From contig CM067298.1 of NCBI GenBank assembly GCA_034231615.1, positions 6,689,799-6,753,798 on the forward strand: a DNA stretch of 64,000 nt. The letters run 5' to 3'. Of this stretch, positions 62,380-64,000 are shown piece after piece. Below the pieces are notes generated by a model that searched no databases, was not told where the DNA came from, and saw only the letters and a list, made by a program, of their open reading frames with translations. A program made the translations under genes and the position numbers. Each line of letters opens with the position of its first letter. The stretch's first letter is position 1. The stretch is from Meghimatium bilineatum (lineage: Eukaryota; Mollusca; Gastropoda; Stylommatophora; Philomycidae).

Positions 62380-62960
62380 TTGATGATAATGCTTCTGATT
62401 ATGATGCTGAAAATGATGATGATGATGTTGATGTGTGATGATGATGTTGATGTGTGATGATGATGGTGACTATTGTTGTTATTATTATGACGAGGATGAT
62501 GATGTTGATTACTGTTGTGATGATGATGAAGCTGAATATGATGGTCATGATGTTAATTATTGCTATGATGATGATTGTGATGGTATGGTGGTGGAGATGT
62601 CATGACGGCGAAGATGATGATGATAATTTTAATGCTGATGATGATGTTTATTTGACTGCTGTTGTTGATGATAATGTTAGTGAAAATGGTGATGATAATA
62701 TTGAGTATGGTAATCATGATGCCGATGATAATGGTGATGATATTGTTCATGATAATATTGATTATTGTAATGATAATATTGACGGCAATGTTGATGACTG
62801 TTGTGATAATAATGATTATAATATTGATGATTGTAATGATAATGTTGGTTACAATGTTGATGATTGTGATAATAATATTGATGATATTAACGACGATTAT
62901 GATGATGATTATGATGACGACGATGCTAATAATGATGACAATGATGATGATAAATTATAA
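62380..62960 (+). repeat. GAT/AAT-rich low-complexity tract
   Basis: Imperfect ATGATGATG runs for about 580 bp. It yields a 168-codon Asp/Asn/Met-rich frame and an antisense Ile/Asn-rich one, both compositional. Confidence 0.9.
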
Positions 62961-63044
62961 AATATAGTTTAGTCAATCCTGCTGCCTGTGCCAGGTGGCT
63001 GAGGTTTTATTTTAGTTTAAGACTAATGTTTCTCTGACAATATA

Positions 63045-63215
63045 TCTTCTTCTTCTTCAGCCTTCATTCTCAAACTTCCATTGGATTTATTATTGTAGCA
63101 AGACATTGGTTCAACTAGTTTTCTAGCAGGATATCGTCCAGAGAATGGAAATGCCGCCCGTTTTTATTTCCACCAATGGTCCGACACATTCGTCTTCGTC
63201 TTCATTATATTTGAA
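63045..63215 (-). repeat. GAA-tailed non-autonomous repeat
   Basis: Reverse copy: TCTTCTTCTTCTTCAGCCTT at the tail, then CATTCTCAAACTTCCATTGG, AGGATATCGTCCAGAGAATG and ATGGTCCGACACATTCGTCT. It matches 25320-25475 in the same orientation. Confidence 0.65.
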
Positions 63216-63249
63216 TGAAAGGTTTTCCATAGCTTCTAAACGTCTCAGT

Positions 63250-63685
63250 TGAATGTATTACACAGTAACGTTGTATGGTATAGTCCTAGTGTCAGGATTT
63301 AGACAACCGTCTGCAAGTCTAATTTGAATGTCTTACCCAGCAACGTTGTATGGTATAGTCCTAGTGTCAGGATTTAGACAACCGTCTGCAAGTCTAATTT
63401 GAATGTCTTACCCAGCAAGGTTGAATGGTATAGTCCTAGTGTCAGGATTTAGACAACCGTCTGCAAGTCTAATTTGAATGTCTTACCCAGCAACGTTGTA
63501 TGGTATAGTCCAAGTGTCAGGATTTAGACAACCGTCTGCAAGTCTAATTTGAATGTCTTACCCAGCAAGGTTGTATGGTATAGTCCTAGTGTCAGGATTT
63601 AGACAACCGTCTGCAAGTCTAATTTGAATGTCTTACCCAGCAAGGTTGAATGGTATAGTTCTACTGTCAGGATTTAGGTAACCTT
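63250..63685 (+). repeat. 75-bp minisatellite, about six copies
   Basis: Unit TCTAATTTGAATGTCTTACC, CAGCAACGTTGTATGGTATA and GTCAGGATTTAGACAACCGT. Copies differ by a few bases (GTTGTA or GTTGAA); the outer copies are most diverged. Confidence 0.95.
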
Positions 63686-64000
63686 CTGCTTCGCAAGAAA
63701 CTTTGTCGTAAATCGCTTGCAATCTGGAGACATGCTGCATTAAAATGGATTAATGTTCGCCAACAAACCCAGGGCCAACCCAGGGATGGCTTTTTCAGCT
63801 AGCTTCATCTCAGCGAAAATCACATTTTTAACTAGCCAACAACACTCCTAATCTCCTTTTTTTGCCTAGTGCGGCATGAGTGTCTCAGTAGATTCCCTTG
63901 TATCGCTATTGGAGCCCAATACCAAGTTGCAATAGAGAGCCATTATTGTAAGAACATCTAACATTTTATCAATACAAACTTTAGACAAGAGTTACTTGAC
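63686..64000. other. Unassigned DNA
   Basis: No gene or repeat family recognised. Confidence 0.4.

Noticed and set aside
62454-62960. 168-codon Asp/Asn-rich open frame
   Set aside because: It follows from a GATGAT-rich low-complexity tract; the antisense frames are equally open, and no start context, domain or splice site supports a gene.

Overview
This window looks like intron-rich, AT-rich nuclear DNA from an invertebrate animal. The reasons are one host gene with consensus GT-AG splice sites, dense non-LTR retrotransposons of RNase H-bearing I/Nimb-like and RTE-like types, tRNA-derived SINEs and many minisatellites. This mixture fits a mollusc or another lophotrochozoan, but I cannot fix the phylum. 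There are no bacterial operons, rRNA genes, CRISPR arrays or convincing tRNA genes.

The only host gene I can support is a three-exon Kruppel-like factor on the minus strand: exon 1 at 41149-40573, exon 2 at 26387-26298, exon 3 at 25257-25016. The exons join in phase 1 at both introns and give 302 residues with three C2H2 fingers, an N-terminal Sin3-interaction-like helix and the C-terminal extension typical of the KLF9/13/16 (BTEB) group. Intron 1 is about 14.2 kb and full of repeats. In intron 2 the end of exon 2, with its splice donor, is tandemly repeated in 52-bp units, giving a ladder of extra consensus donors. This is the most unusual host feature in the window.

Layout: 0-1.3 kb, unassigned DNA with a diverged exon-like duplication. 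1.3-10.2 kb, an RTE-like LINE (-), an almost full-length I-like LINE with APE, RT and RNase H (-), an RTE-like LINE with only two in-frame stops (+), and a 242-bp-arm inverted repeat. 10.2-19 kb, LINE tails, a pyrimidine-rich tract, SINEs and AT-rich DNA. 19-24 kb, a second I-like LINE family, RTE-like relics and a dead mariner. 25-41.5 kb, the KLF gene and its repeat-laden introns. 42-51.2 kb, more I-like and RTE-like LINEs, some nested. 51-64 kb, mainly minisatellites, a second inverted repeat and small LINE relics.

Four recurring LINE groups are named here for reference. B (3.9-7.6 kb) has an RNase H domain and a (CTAA)n tail. F/G (19.5-21.4 and 48.4-50.2 kb) has an RNase H domain and a (GAA)n tail. 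I (46.9-48.3 kb) is RNase H-bearing and related to B. The RTE-like set includes J, a recurrent ~0.5-kb 3' end. Two tRNA-derived SINE types and a GAA-tailed non-autonomous repeat are also present; one SINE shares its 3' end with F/G, which is the expected arrangement for a SINE mobilised by a LINE partner. All calls come from reading the sequence by eye; no database search was run.
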